Shown piece by piece: positions 42,435 to 55,340 of a DNA stretch of 64,000 bases (positions within the stretch are counted from its first letter, which is position 1; each line of letters starts with the position of its first letter). The notes below the pieces were generated by a model. That model was not told where the DNA came from. It saw only the letters and a program-made list of their open reading frames with translations, and did not search any database. This stretch comes from Hirudinaria manillensis (Eukaryota > Annelida > Clitellata > Hirudinida > Hirudinidae), in NCBI GenBank assembly GCA_034509925.1, contig CM067531.1, forward strand, positions 2,719,001-2,783,000, given 5' to 3'. Position numbers and translations under genes: made by a program.

Positions 42435-45400
42435 TACACATTTTTCCTGCTTCTTCTCGGTCTCACAGCCGGTGATGAATGAATGCTGAGCACTACCAGT
42501 GCTCTCAGCAATTCACCCAAGAACTTTTCGAAGAATGTGGGCAGTGCCCAGCAAGGAGATCTTCTGAATCTCCGAAGTCTTTGGTCGTCCTGGTATCAAC
42601 TCTACATACTTTGTAAAGTCTTTTCTTAGCGTTCCGAGCGCTCCTACAATTACCGGAACGACTTTAGACTTCACTTTCCACATCCGGTTGATTTCAATCT
42701 CCAGGTCCTTGTATTTGCTAATTTTTTCAGCTTCTTTGAGCGCGATGTTCTTATCATCCGGAACTGAAACATCGATTAGCATGCAAGACTTGGATCTCCT
42801 GTCATGGATAACAATGTCAGGTCTGTTGGCCAATATTTTCCTGTCCGTGATAATCGCATAGTCCCATAGAATGGTGCAATCTTTTATATTCGTCACACTT
42901 TGGGGCGTGTGCTCGTACCATTTCTTTGGAACTTCCCATCCTAGCTCACGGCATACAATCCAGTGGATGTAACTGGCCACCTTATTATGTCGGTGCAAAT
43001 ATTCAGTTGCTGCTAACACAGTGCAACCCGACGTTATGTGGCTTATCGTTTCTTGGGCCTTGCCACAGATCCTGCAATTGCCATCTATCTGCTGCTTCAA
43101 TATCATACGTTGATGGTAACGTGTGTTTAGTGTCTGGTCTTGAGCTGCCATGATCAAACTCTCAGTTTCGCCTTTGAGCCCAGCGCTTCTTAACCAAGCA
43201 CAGCTTGCTTCTTTGTCCACCCAATTCTTTTCTAAGTTACAAAAGAATTGTCCATGCATGGGCTTTTCCCTCAATTCATTTATTCTCTCCTTCTCCATGT
43301 TGTCCTTTAACATTTCTTTCACGGATGTTTGAACTGTGGGCAAGGACAGATATTTATTTTTAATTGTCTTTGCTTCCTTAAGGAGAGAATATTTTGCCTT
43401 CCCTGCTTCATGCTTTTTGACAAGACTACAGAGCCTGTCTTTGCCCTGTTCAATATAATCACTCAAGTTAACCATGGAGCATCTGTAAGCAGACATCAGT
43501 TGGATAAGTCCCCGGCCTCCATTGCGTCTCTTAATGTAGAGTCGACTAACATCTCCTTTTGGGTGATGAAGTCCATGCATCGTCAGCAACTTTCGTGTCT
43601 TGCGATCCATTTTGTCGATTTCAGACTTTCTCCAATCAATTATGCCAAAGCTATAGGTGAGCACTGGAATTGCCAAAGCATTAATTGCCGATAACTTGTT
43701 CTTGGAGTTTAACTCTGACTTGAGAATGAGACGCACCCGACGGTAATACTCTCTGGCTATTTTCTCCTTCATTTCAGGATGTTTAATGTCACCATTCTCA
43801 TCGATTCCAAGATATTTGTACGCCTCCTCTTCGTTAAGACTCTGAATTGAATTGTGATCGTCAAATGGCATGTTTCGGCTTTTGATCTGCTTGCCTCTCT
43901 TCATTATAGCTACGGCACACTTGTCTAAACCGAACTCCATGCAAATGTCATCAGTAAACGTTTTGACTGTAGTTAGGGCCTTGTTAAGTTGGGTTTCTGT
44001 TTTAGTAAATATTTTTAGATCATCCATGTAAAGTAAATGAGATATTTGTTCTTTTGGTTCTATTTCATATCCTAATTTTAATTTATTTAGCATATTTGAT
44101 AAGGGTACTAAAGCCAAACAGAAAAGGAGGGGTGAGAGAGAGTCACCTTGGAAGATTCCTCTCTTAATGCTTATTCTATTGGTTTTTATGCAACCTAACT
44201 GATGACACAGCATAAGTTCGGTTTTCCATTCTTTCATCGAGCATTCCATGAAACCGGTGATTCTAGCAGGGACTCCATACATCTTCATTGACGCCAAAAT
44301 CCAAGAATGAGGGACACTATCGAATGCCTTCTTATAATCAATCCATGCCATTGCTAAATTCCTCTTCATTCTTTTGGCAGTGCTTACAATCATCTTGTTT
44401 ATAAGCAACTGGTCTTTACAACCTCTTGACCCTCGTTGACAGCCTTTCTGTTCTATAGGGAGAATGTTGTTCTTATCAAGGTGTGTGTATAGCCGGTTTG
44501 ATATTGCAGAGGTCAGCAATTTATATAAGGTGGGAAGACAGGTTATAGGTCGGTAATTTTTGGGATTGTTTTGGTTTGCACCTTTTGAGAGGAGAAATGT
44601 TACACCGGAGGTTAGCCAGGATGGTATATTTTCTGGGTTATTAATCAAATCATTAAAAGCTATTGTAAGTATACTATGGAGAGAGGTAAAACGTTTAATC
44701 CAGAAATTTTGTATATTGTCAGGGCCTGGGGATTTCCAATTTGAAGATTTTTTAATAACTTCCTGAATTTCACTTATTTTAAATTCTTTCCATTCTTCTG
44801 TAACCACATTCCTAAATGCAATTTCCTCATCTCTTACCCAAGCAGCTTCAGTGTTGTGCACAATTTCATTCTCAAGAATTCCTCTCCAAAATTCTTCAAT
44901 TTTCTCTACAGAGGGTGGGTCACTAATTGCTTCGTTTCGTTTACATAAATGACGGTAAAACTTCTTTGCATCCTCCTGGAAAAGCTTATTTTGATGGTAC
45001 CCATCATTTCTTTTACAGTATCTCTTTAACCTTTGGGCAGTAGCCTGCAATTTCATCTTAATGTCTTGCTCCTTCTCTTCTAGGGACTTACTTTCGTCTT
45101 TGAAGAGGTGTTTAGCCTTATTGTGAACCCTCTTTGTTGCCACACCCTTTTTTATTTCACTTATAATTGATAAATCCTTCCTGTACTGTTCTACTTTATT
45201 GCTGATCCGTACTTTCCATGCAGGTTCTTTCCTTCCAACGGGGCCATCTCGTGGTTTCTGCACTCCAGCTATGACACTGGCTGAGCAATAGATTAAATCA
45301 TTAATTTCGCTTATATTAAGTTGCCTACCACTTATCATTTTGGATAAGATCTCATTAGCTGCCTTTATCTTTTCTAAGGTATCCTTGCATATTCTTACTT

Positions 45401-46660
45401 TGTTAAGCTTTGGCCTATTATTGAAATCCAAGTGTTTATTTTCAAGCAATCTACTTTTAATTTGTTGTTCTAATTCAGTAATATTTGTTGCTGGATCTTG
45501 GGGGTACTGAATGGTCAGAGAGTCAATTGCTTTCTGTGGAGACTGAAACTTTCCCTCACTTATCGATTCAACTACAATTTCAGTTTGTGTTTCTGATAGA
45601 TGCCTCTCTGCGTTCTGACATGCACGATTTTTAATGCCTTGGAGTTCCTTGTCATTGAATTTCTTTGTGTTAATAATCCATCTTCTGGTGTTTGCTAGAG
45701 TATCCTTATTGATATTCTGGTGTATCTCAGGATTTCTACTTCTCCACGTCGTATAAGTTCCTTTGACAACTCCTCCTTCATTTTTATTAGCTTGCGCATA
45801 ATAAAAACACCACATCAGTTCAGCATACTGTTCCTTGGTCCACTGTTGCTTTTTATTCGCTAACTTCGAATTATTGACTTTAACAGTCGACTTGTAATCC
45901 TCAGATAGTCCATTTTGAGACTGTGTCTCGGTCTGGTGACTATTTGAAGAACTTAAGGAAACAACACTACGAATTTCCGCGCGACGTTTATTTTGATCGG
46001 CTAATATGGCAGCATTCAACTTTTGAAGATATAAAGAATTAGAATTATATTTATTAAAATGCATAATTTATGATGAGAGAATGATGGGCCTAGCAAATCG
46101 AAAATTTAAAATTTCAAAACAGCTTCAAAACGCCAATACGTTAAAATTTGAAATTTTACGTTACAATGGCGGTCGTTCTTGTTTATAAAATGGCGATTCC
46201 GGCATTAACAAACCGCACAAAAATTCAATAAATTCAAGCAAAACTTGGTTTATTAAGTAATTTATATTTTTTGGTGTTAGCTTGAAACTTTTAAGGCTAT
46301 CCTTGACTAGTTTTAGCTGGAACCTTACAAACGAAGCTGAAGATACTATCTAAATAACTTCTATTAAATAAAGTTATGAGCAACACAGATTAGATTAAAC
46401 CTTAGTCGACCAAGTTTGTTAATAGGTTATAACGTTAGAATTTAAATATCTTGACTATTAATAAAGTAACTTGGTTGGTGTTCCACCAGATTTTCTGCAG
46501 CAGAACAAAACTTAACGAAACTTATATCCTCTAATAGGATTTTCAAAACTACACTTAATCGCTAAAATTAAAATTTGATTAAGAGCAGTTTGAAGCAAAA
46601 TATTTCGATTAATCCCTTTTGAGCGTCCTGCGTGCCAGCACGATCCGCGTCGCCACGGAA
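42435..46660 (-). mobile_element. R4/Dong-like non-LTR retrotransposon in a TAA array
   Basis: About 4.2 kb on the minus strand: a 5' UTR of roughly 600 bases, one 1,183-codon frame, and a 3' UTR of about 75 bases. Both ends meet TAA/ATT microsatellite (42409-42434 and 46661-46736). The single frame, YMDD reverse transcriptase, late CCHC knuckle and C-terminal restriction-like endonuclease put it in the early-branching LINE group, nearest in appearance to R4/Dong. Dong of Bombyx is known to insert into TAA repeats, and the flanks here match that. The open frame suggests recent insertion. Exact ends need alignment with other copies. Confidence 0.85.
42513..46064 (-). CDS. R4/Dong-like polyprotein: Myb-like, reverse transcriptase, REL endonuclease
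   Basis: 1,183 residues, ATG at 46064 with an in-frame TAA directly upstream. Residues about 70-135 (QWTKEQYAELMWCFYYAQ ... TTWRSRNPEIHQNI ... TRRWI) look Myb/SANT-like and may bind DNA. The reverse transcriptase follows: NWKSPGPDNI, NYRPITCLPT, QKGCQRGSRGCKDQLLI, AWIDYKKAFDSVPH, KRGIFQGDSLSPLLF, LLYMDDLKIF (catalytic Asp pair), AYKYLGI. Then a CCHC knuckle (CRICGKAQETISHITSGC) and a restriction-like endonuclease (RPDIVIHDRR ... CMLIDVSVPDD). The C-terminal ISLLGTAHILRKVL is usual in such elements. The protein nicks the target and primes reverse transcription there. I see no N-terminal zinc fingers of the R2 kind. Confidence 0.92.
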   Translation of the reverse strand: MHFNKYNSNSLYLQKLNAAILADQNKRRAEIRSVVSLSSSNSHQTETQSQNGLSEDYKSTVKVNNSKLANKKQQWTKEQYAELMWCFYYAQANKNEGGVVKGTYTTWRSRNPEIHQNINKDTLANTRRWIINTKKFNDKELQGIKNRACQNAERHLSETQTEIVVESISEGKFQSPQKAIDSLTIQYPQDPATNITELEQQIKSRLLENKHLDFNNRPKLNKVRICKDTLEKIKAANEILSKMISGRQLNISEINDLIYCSASVIAGVQKPRDGPVGRKEPAWKVRISNKVEQYRKDLSIISEIKKGVATKRVHNKAKHLFKDESKSLEEKEQDIKMKLQATAQRLKRYCKRNDGYHQNKLFQEDAKKFYRHLCKRNEAISDPPSVEKIEEFWRGILENEIVHNTEAAWVRDEEIAFRNVVTEEWKEFKISEIQEVIKKSSNWKSPGPDNIQNFWIKRFTSLHSILTIAFNDLINNPENIPSWLTSGVTFLLSKGANQNNPKNYRPITCLPTLYKLLTSAISNRLYTHLDKNNILPIEQKGCQRGSRGCKDQLLINKMIVSTAKRMKRNLAMAWIDYKKAFDSVPHSWILASMKMYGVPARITGFMECSMKEWKTELMLCHQLGCIKTNRISIKRGIFQGDSLSPLLFCLALVPLSNMLNKLKLGYEIEPKEQISHLLYMDDLKIFTKTETQLNKALTTVKTFTDDICMEFGLDKCAVAIMKRGKQIKSRNMPFDDHNSIQSLNEEEAYKYLGIDENGDIKHPEMKEKIAREYYRRVRLILKSELNSKNKLSAINALAIPVLTYSFGIIDWRKSEIDKMDRKTRKLLTMHGLHHPKGDVSRLYIKRRNGGRGLIQLMSAYRCSMVNLSDYIEQGKDRLCSLVKKHEAGKAKYSLLKEAKTIKNKYLSLPTVQTSVKEMLKDNMEKERINELREKPMHGQFFCNLEKNWVDKEASCAWLRSAGLKGETESLIMAAQDQTLNTRYHQRMILKQQIDGNCRICGKAQETISHITSGCTVLAATEYLHRHNKVASYIHWIVCRELGWEVPKKWYEHTPQSVTNIKDCTILWDYAIITDRKILANRPDIVIHDRRSKSCMLIDVSVPDDKNIALKEAEKISKYKDLEIEINRMWKVKSKVVPVIVGALGTLRKDFTKYVELIPGRPKTSEIQKISLLGTAHILRKVLG

Positions 46661-46696
46661 ATATTATTATTATTGTTATTATTATTATTATTATTA

Positions 46697-46736
<40 letters not shown>
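46661..46736. repeat. (ATT)n at the 5' edge of the R4-like element
   Basis: ATT with GTT interruptions, equal to (TAA)n in the element's orientation. It pairs with the 42409-42434 tract on the other side. Confidence 0.95.
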
Positions 46737-46737
<1 letters not shown>

Positions 46738-47121
46738 TTTGAAATTAATGAATTATGTTCATGTTATTCATCGTTCGCATGCTTATTTGGCGCCAGTGGG
46801 AATGCATTTTTTAAAAAGAATTCTCAATTACACTCATAAATTAATCACATAGAACTATTGATGTTTTATTCCATCGCCATCGTTATCATAACCTGTCGTC
46901 ATCATCACCATCATCAATATTTTCTTTGTCATCGTAATCATAACCACCACCATCATCATCATCATCACCATCATCGTCGTCGTCATCACCAACCTTTGGT
47001 TCAAAAAAAACATTTTGCTCTGGCGTGCTCCAGCCCGTTGTCAGTGAGCGATTAAAAACAACAGCCAATATCGTAATCATCATCACCATCGCCGTCATCA
47101 TCATCATCATCATCGACGTCG

Positions 47122-47154
<33 letters not shown>

Positions 47155-50100
47155 CCATCGCCGTCATCATCATCATCATCGACGTCGTCATCATTCGTAG
47201 CATATCGCCAGCATATCACCCTGCATTCTTCCTCGGATCGATCCGAGTCAAATATTGTCAGCATTGTTCATCTCAGGAAGTAGTCAGGTCATCGTCTTCG
47301 TCATCGTCACCGTCATCATCATCATCATCGTCATCGTCGTCGTCGTCCTCAGCACATTTAAAATATGGCGGGCTGGAATATTAAGAAATGAATCTTATTG
47401 GCTCATTAATCATGATAATTCCCATAATTTCCATCTTTTTTTTATAATTTCTTTATAATACATTGTAAATTAAGTACTACTTTGACATCTATAATGTTAT
47501 TTACGTTATGTTAATCGTTTCCATGACGACGATGACGACGACGATGATGATGATGATTGAAATGAATGCCCTGATAAATTACAGGATATAATCTCATCTT
47601 CTAATCCAAAAAAGTCATTAAAATATCGATCAATAAAGGAATAATTTACAAAAATAATCCACAGAAAAAAAATATTCAATAATAATTTCATAATAAAATA
47701 TTTAATATACATACATATACATATAGTTGTGACGTCACTTCAGTTCATCAGCATAGTTATCTTCACCGGATCAGATGGAAGAACAATCCCTATTCCATTT
47801 TTGTTTCTTGGACTAGATGGAGAGACCCCGCTCAAACAATTGATTGACGATTGTTGATCAATCATTCCATCCATCCATCCATCCTTCCTTCCTTCCATCC
47901 AATTATCCGTCCACGCTTCCTTCTGTCCATCCATCCGTCAATCCGTCCATCCGGCCACCTATCCGGCCATCCATCCAGCTATTCGTCAATCAATCATCTA
48001 TTTGTCTTTGTCTTTGATCGAGTAAAATTTTTCTTCTTCTGCACCCGTTCTCTGTTCTTTATGAGACTTCGTGTTACTGATAAATGATGTGTCTGCGATA
48101 CAAGAAACATCGTCACCGTCATCGTCGTCATAATTCTCATCAATATCTGGTCTGTATCACAGGAAGTAATTATATCCTGAGTTATTCGTTTGCAGTGTTG
48201 TTTTTTTTTTTCGAGATCTGATTGTCGAATCTATGAAGTAATTCATGAATTTATCTGTTTCTAAATCCAGGGACGTAATACGGTCGCGGGGTAGGGGGTT
48301 GGGGGAATGTTTGTAGCCCCAAGGATGGATGATCGTTACCCACCTTACTGTTGGTAAGAACGTCTTAGTCATCATCGTCATCATCATCGTCATCGTCGAT
48401 GATCCTCACAAGATGAGCTAAAATGACGTCTGAAATCCAATGGAATTAACAACGCGTAACACGATTCGCGTTCCATCAGTTGTTCAACTAATCCACTTGT
48501 TTCAGTTGTTGTTGTAGTTGTTGCTGCTGTTGCTGTTGTTGTAGCTGAGGTTGTTGTTGTTGTTGTTAAAAGCCGGACAGCCAAAACAGCAGCAGCAACA
48601 ACAACAACAACAAATTCTTAACCTCGACATAAAGAATTCAAATTCCAGAACCGATTGACCTTTCTGAAGGACACGAAAATCGTGCCAGCGGACGACTGGT
48701 TCACCAATTTTCTACGTCATCATCGACATCATCGTCGTCGTCGTCGTCACCATCACGGCCATTATTAGCCATCCCATTAATTTCGCGCCCGCACCAGCAC
48801 TATAAGCACCTTAATGTAGATTCATCGTCTGCATCTTCATCATCATCATCATCATCATCATCATCGTCAACGTCATCGACGTCGTTATCATTATCATCAC
48901 CACCGTCATCATCGTCGTCATTTCTGTTTTTAAGTCACGTGACGACGACCAATCATTAAAGTTCATTAAAGTCAGCCGCAATGGTGACTGAGTGGAGATT
49001 CGAACACTGATGACGTCACGAAAGGAATGACTGAAGGAAATTTCATAAAAAAAAAAGAAGATTACGAATTGAGGACTAAGATGGTTTTGTGTTCAAAAAT
49101 TAAATTTATTTTTTTATATTTATTTTTATAATAACCACGAATTAGGCAGAATAAACGATTACAATTGATTATTATTTAATAATAAAAAGTAGTATAAATA
49201 ATCCATCGAATAATTTTTCAGTTAATTTGAGCACGAAGTGGTCTTTAATTAAGAATTTAATGAGGTCTTAGAAAAGAACTTTGTTTGAACAACCGTCGGA
49301 TGTTGTTGGTCCGGTTGGCATAATCAATATATTTTCATTAGCTACCCTCTCTTCGTATTTTTGATAGTTGTTGTTTGTCGTCGCGTCGTCAGCATCATCA
49401 GCGTCATCATCAATGTCATCATTGTCATCGTCATCATCGTCATCGTCATCATCATCATCGTCATCGTCAGCACTATCAACCATGCTAATCCTCAAATCTA
49501 TCACTTATCGTTAAAAAAAACACAACCGGTTTGGTTTTCCTTGGTTTTCCCCGATAAATGGAAACAAACTTCATCTGACGAGCGTCGATCATCTGGAAAT
49601 TCCCAGGAGAACATTCAACTCCACTTCATCTTTCCAGCTATCGATGGTTGCTCAGTGATGCGTAAAGCCATCCAAAACACACAGACACACTCTCAAGCAC
49701 ACACGCGCTCACACAGACACACACATACACACATCCGTATGTCCAACCATGCGTGACGCTGATACCGATTGGCACATCGGAACGAGATCTCAGCAGATGT
49801 CAGGCAGTTGTTGTTGTTGCTGTTGAGAGATGGAAAGATTAAGCCGAGCAGAAAAAGGAGTTTAGAGACGGGATGGCCAATGAAAATGAAAATATAGATG
49901 ATGTTACATAATTAATAATATTATAACTCATCAAATTTATTTCATATTTTTGTTAGAAAGTCTTGCATTTGAAATTCTTTTTAAAGAAAGTTCCAATATT
50001 TCAGATAAAAGTATTTTCTTTAATGTTCTGCTGATAACCATAAGGTTTAACCATAGTCTTTCTTTCAATTCTTTTTTTTTTAAATTAAACTTTATTAAAA

Positions 50101-50889
50101 TCATATTTAGAACCTCAATGCCAAAAAAAAAAAATGTTTTCGGGAATTTTCAATGGAAAATTTCTTAATTCCGGATAATCTCCCGAAAGGGAAAGGCGTT
50201 GAACTGATGAAGGGTGGATCGTAGGAACTTGATTGATGGATGAAAATGGATTCCACAAGCCATTAGCATCGCACGGGGAAGATTTTCAAGAATAAGTTGC
50301 CTGGAAGAACACAATAAAAATATGAGACGCGAGCAATTTGTCATCGCGATGCAACTCATTTTTCCATCCATCCATCCATCCATCCATCCATCCATCCATC
50401 CACCCGTCCGTCCGTCCGTCCATACATCGATCCGGCTTTTCCTCTGCACTTCAAACGCCCTCTGCCGTGCGACAATGGAAAACTGAATATCGATCCGTCG
50501 TCATGACGACGAACGAATTTCATTGAAAACCAGGTGGGCTGCAGGTGACAAACAGGTGTCAATAAGTCAAGTTCCGCAACGAATTACAGCACGGATCAAC
50601 CTTTCAATCCGTCGTGGAAAAGAAGGAACGTGGAAAACAGGATTTGATTTGGAATCATTCAATTTGGAATTCATTGAACTGAGAAAAGCAAAAAAAAAAA
50701 ACGTTGATTATTTAGAAATTAAAAAAATAAAGGATTTTTTGTTCACCTGGTTGACACATACATTCTGTTGTTGTTATGCAATAATTATTATTATTATTAT
50801 TATCAATTTTATTATTATTATTATTACTATTATTAATATTAGTAGTAATAGTATTCTTGTTATTATTATTATTAATATTATTATTTTTG

Positions 50890-50950
<61 letters not shown>

Positions 50951-51612
50951 ATATTGTTTTTTTATTTATTGAAAAGCAATGGTAAGCAATTAAAATGCAA
51001 CCTGTCCCGTTAGAATTGCAAACGCCATCTTGAATTTTTCTGAGTCGACTCGAAATTTATTTAAAAGTCCTAAAATGACAATTTCATCCTCGAACGGCAG
51101 TAAAAATATCCTAAAAATGTCCTCGAAAATATTGGAAAAAGTATTTTTAAAGTCTTTTTATTTTAAATATTTTTATTTTAAATTGATATTATAGGAGGGT
51201 AAAACCACGTGCCCTTCGTCCCATTACTTTCAATATATCCGTCACCATCATCATCATCATCGTCATCGTCATCATCGCCACCATCATCATCGTCATCATC
51301 ATCGTCATCATCGTCATCGTCATCGGGAGCGTGAAAATAGATGTTGAAATATTGCTCAAAAAAATAAATAATGTTCCACATTAATTTCGCATTTGCTGCC
51401 GGCAAAAACACACCCTTGTCGTTGGTGTCGTTGTTGCAGTTGCTGCAGTTGTCGTCAGCGATGATGCTTCAGTTGCTGCTGCTGATGATGATGATGACGA
51501 CTATGATGATGATGACGATGATGATGACGATGACGATGACAATGACGATGACGATGATGACGATGACGATGATAATGACGATGATGATGATGATGACGAC
51601 AATGACAATGAC

Positions 51613-51689
<77 letters not shown>

Positions 51690-53160
51690 CGACGACGATG
51701 ACGATGTTGTTGTTGTTGTGGACCTTTTCCGACTGTTCGTATGAGCTGCTATGGACGGTGATATTCTCATTAAGAAGGGTTTTCGCATTCAGACCCCTGC
51801 TCCATAATTAATACCAGTCTAAGTGCTCTTAAACCTCAGAGCATCTTCCTGCATCGACCAAGTAATAACATCTACCGTGTTTATTGCTCCCAATCTTTCG
51901 TGACCTTGGATTTTAGAACTTTCATTAATTTAATTATTTACTTAAAAGGCGTTCATTTCCAAAGCCTTATCGATTGCTACCTTAGTGACTCACTCACTCG
52001 CCCACTCACTCACCCACTCACTCATCCAACCACTCACTCATTCGCTCAATCAATCACTCAAGCAATCAATCAATCAAGCAAGCATGCACTTTAAGTTGGA
52101 GGTGTCCATTACAATCGATGAACATTTGATTGATCATGAACGCTGCCAACGTGTCTATTCAGCTCTTCGAAGAATAAATTCGCTTGAAGAATTAAGTCGG
52201 ATTTTAATTCGGAAAATTTCATTTTATCATTTTTTTGTTGTTGTTTAAATAATAAATTCCATTCTTTTGGCAAAGCATTAAATCTCCGTGACGGAGTGAA
52301 GAGCAAGTAAAAGCGTTTCATCACTTCCGGCGGTCAGGCGAGAACAAATTTTAAGATTTTTATTCCCCCAAATTAATGTATTATCTTCAATATTTAATTA
52401 ACATTTAAAGGCGTTTATTCGTCATGACTTTCTATGCCTCGAGAGAGATGAAATAGAAATGATTTACTGTAAAAATATATAAAAATATTTAAAAAATATA
52501 TTTAAAAAAATAATAAGAGAGGAAATTTAATTTGACAGGATGCGAGGCACTTTTCCTTGGAATAAATTGTACTCTTAAAGAATTTAAAAAGCCATCTCGT
52601 TCATAACTCAAATATCCGCGGGAGTCTCGTAGGTGCTCATTAAATAATAATTTTTAAATTCTGAAAAGTTTCGAAAATATTATAAGCAAAGCTATATATT
52701 TTCCATATACATTCTGTGAAATAATTATTAGTATTATTATTATTACTACTATAATTATTACTATTATTATTGTTATTATTATTATTATTATTTCGTTGCT
52801 GCTTTTGTCAAAACCTTCAAGCGTCGTTTTCCTTGCTCTGAGAAGTGTCAAGCCTTGCATTTGAAGGATGGCTCTTGTCAGCTCAGAACAAAAATAGTTT
52901 TGTCATTTTTAATGAGCAAATGCTCCGAAGATTTACGCCGGTAATGAAGAGGCCGCTGTAAGGGGTGAGGTGTGGTTGGTGGGGACTGCGGTTCATCAAA
53001 AGCCCCCTAGGGTCGAGAGAGAGGTCGGGTTAGGTCGGGCTCATGCCATGGCTTTGCATTTGCCACACAAAAGGCATCTGTTCGGGAAATCAATATGTTT
53101 TTGTCGAGTGGAGAAAAATAACATCAACAGAGGAATCAGATATTGAAGCCGTAAATATTT
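46737..53160. other. Repeat-rich intergenic region
   Basis: No gene supported. Repeats: (CAT)n at 46895-46990, 47075-47195 and 47290-47345; TCCA/TCCG units at 47862-47990; GTT and CAA tracts at 48505-48615; CAT/CGT at 48715-48925 and 49378-49480; (CA)n at 49676-49740; (CATC)n at 50365-50425; (ATT)n at 50783-50950; CAT at 51240-51335; GAT at 51480-51705 (about 75 bases uninterrupted); CACTCACT units at 51985-52085; ATT at 52720-52795. Frames rich in His, Asp, Met, Ser or Ile here reflect the repeats. Confidence 0.75.
48934..48943. promoter_or_regulatory. GTCACGTGAC palindrome
   Basis: Exact 10-base palindrome identical to the extended E-box (CLEAR type) bound by TFEB/MITF-family factors. It lies far from any gene I can support, so its use is unknown. 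Confidence 0.3.
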
Positions 53161-55216
53161 AGGGAATGGACGAGGTATACGATGGAGGCCCCGAGTTAGA
53201 AAAATTTATTGAGAGCGCTTTCGTTGTTGAAGTAAAAAATATGTTTATTTGTTTTTTTGTTTGGGTGGAGAAGAGGGGAAATCGAATTTTTAGTCGCTTA
53301 ACGAAAACGGATTTAAAATATTTCGAGTTCGAATTGCAAAGAAATCTTTTCCGTTTTTTTTATTTTTATTTTATTTTTTTAATTCTGTTTAATCAAATCG
53401 CTTGGATGGGCCTAATTTTATTAACTTTCTTAAAATCTAATTCTTGAAGAACGTTTAAGGTGCCCATCGAACCTGAGGAAATCTCTTTGAGCATGGGGTT
53501 ATGGTGATGGGATGATGATAGGGTGGACCGATTCGGACCATCCGAACCAAAAGGACGGGCCAGGAACTCCTAAATTGTGGGAGACCCCGCGAGTAACATA
53601 CGCAAATGTTTGCCCCTTTCGGGATGGTCCTCGGGCATCGATAATTTTTCTTCTGTTCGGTCGATAGACGAGTCGATTTATGACAGCCGGTGTGTTTTTT
53701 GGTTGGTAGCTTACGAAACTGCTGCTAGATTTGGCTCTCCATTTTCTCTCTTGTAGCCGGCCGGAATAGTGGAGATTCAGTGAACGAGTGCGAGGGAAGC
53801 ATTTGTTCCTGTTAGGAAAAGCAGGAGTAGAAGGAAGAATTACACGTAGGGAATATTCGTGATCCTGGAAAATATGGGGGAAAAAATGTTCCGAATAACA
53901 TCCCGATGGTGTCTGGTTGCAATCTGCAGATGCGCGGTAATTTACCGACGGACGGACGGATGGATGAATGAATGGATCGAACGTGGAAGCTATTTAGAGA
54001 CGCGGGATATTTCCAGATGATGGATGCAGATGCTGTGCCAGTAATTCTCCGCTTTATACTTCTTGTCAGTCCCCGTATGGGGCCCTTTCACTCACTCCGC
54101 CCGAAATGATCAGATGGGGGAAAGAGATACGACCGAGCCATAACAGCAGCAATTCGAGTCACTCGAGTGTTCGCTATGCTGAATTGGAAGCCGCTGTCGT
54201 CGTCGTCGATGCTGCTGCTACTTCTGTCGTCGTCGTCGTCGCTGATGTCGTCGTCGTTGTTTTTGTTGCGATAACTCTTTAGCAGGCAAAATAACCGCTC
54301 ACCAGTCCCAAAAATTTGTTAATACCCCAAGAAAGATATTTCACGCTCGCTAACGCTTAGGTCCAAATATCTTCTGAACATTCACGTGTGACTGAGGTGT
54401 TGTTGATGTCTCGCTGAAAGTGAAACTCAGGGTTTCTAAGAAAGCCAGAAGGTGCTGCTCAGTTTTCCTTCTCGACTTTTAGAAGGTCCTCGAAGAATTT
54501 TCGAAGCCTCCATTTTTAATTTTTCAAATTTTTTATTTTACTGTTTTTTTTTTTGCTGGAAAACGTGCAAAAAAAGTTGAGGCTGGATTTCTCACCTTCA
54601 CGGAGAAATATTTGTTCACGATTTGAAAGATAGTCTTAGCAAATTTTCCAATTATATAAATAACCTAATTTAACAAATAACTGCAAATTTAAATAAAAAT
54701 AATTAGTATAATTTAATTCAATCTATAGCTCTTCTATGATTCAGTTATAACTTTATAATATTAATATTAATAACACATTCATAACAGAAAATAACCAACA
54801 AAATCTATTAAAAAAAAATATGTTTAAAAACTAAAACTATAATCGAGGATACGAATAACGTTCCGAATACGTTACCAAGAATGATATTTATGTAGCGCCA
54901 TAAACGCAAACATCACAGGCGCTTAACGGAGGCCATTTATGTAGCGCAGCATCCCAGGGGCGCTCGTGGCTTTGCAAGCCGGATTGCAACACAGAACGAC
55001 CGCTATTTACGGGTACAGACCAGAAAAACAGCAACAACAACAATAACAACAACTAAAACGAAGAAGACGACGACGACGGTGATGACGACAACAACAACAG
55101 CTAATTTTATTGAATTTTGATTTTCAAAATCCACGATGCTTGATCAACAACAAAAACTTTCAGCTGGAAAAATTAATTGAAAAGTACGAAATGCTAATTG
55201 CTTAAATTAATAAATT

Positions 55217-55340
<124 letters not shown>

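Noticed and set aside
53166-53447. 93-codon forward frame beginning MDEVYDGGPELEKFIESAFV
   Set aside because: Second half becomes Phe-rich low-complexity from T-rich DNA; no splice context or homology.
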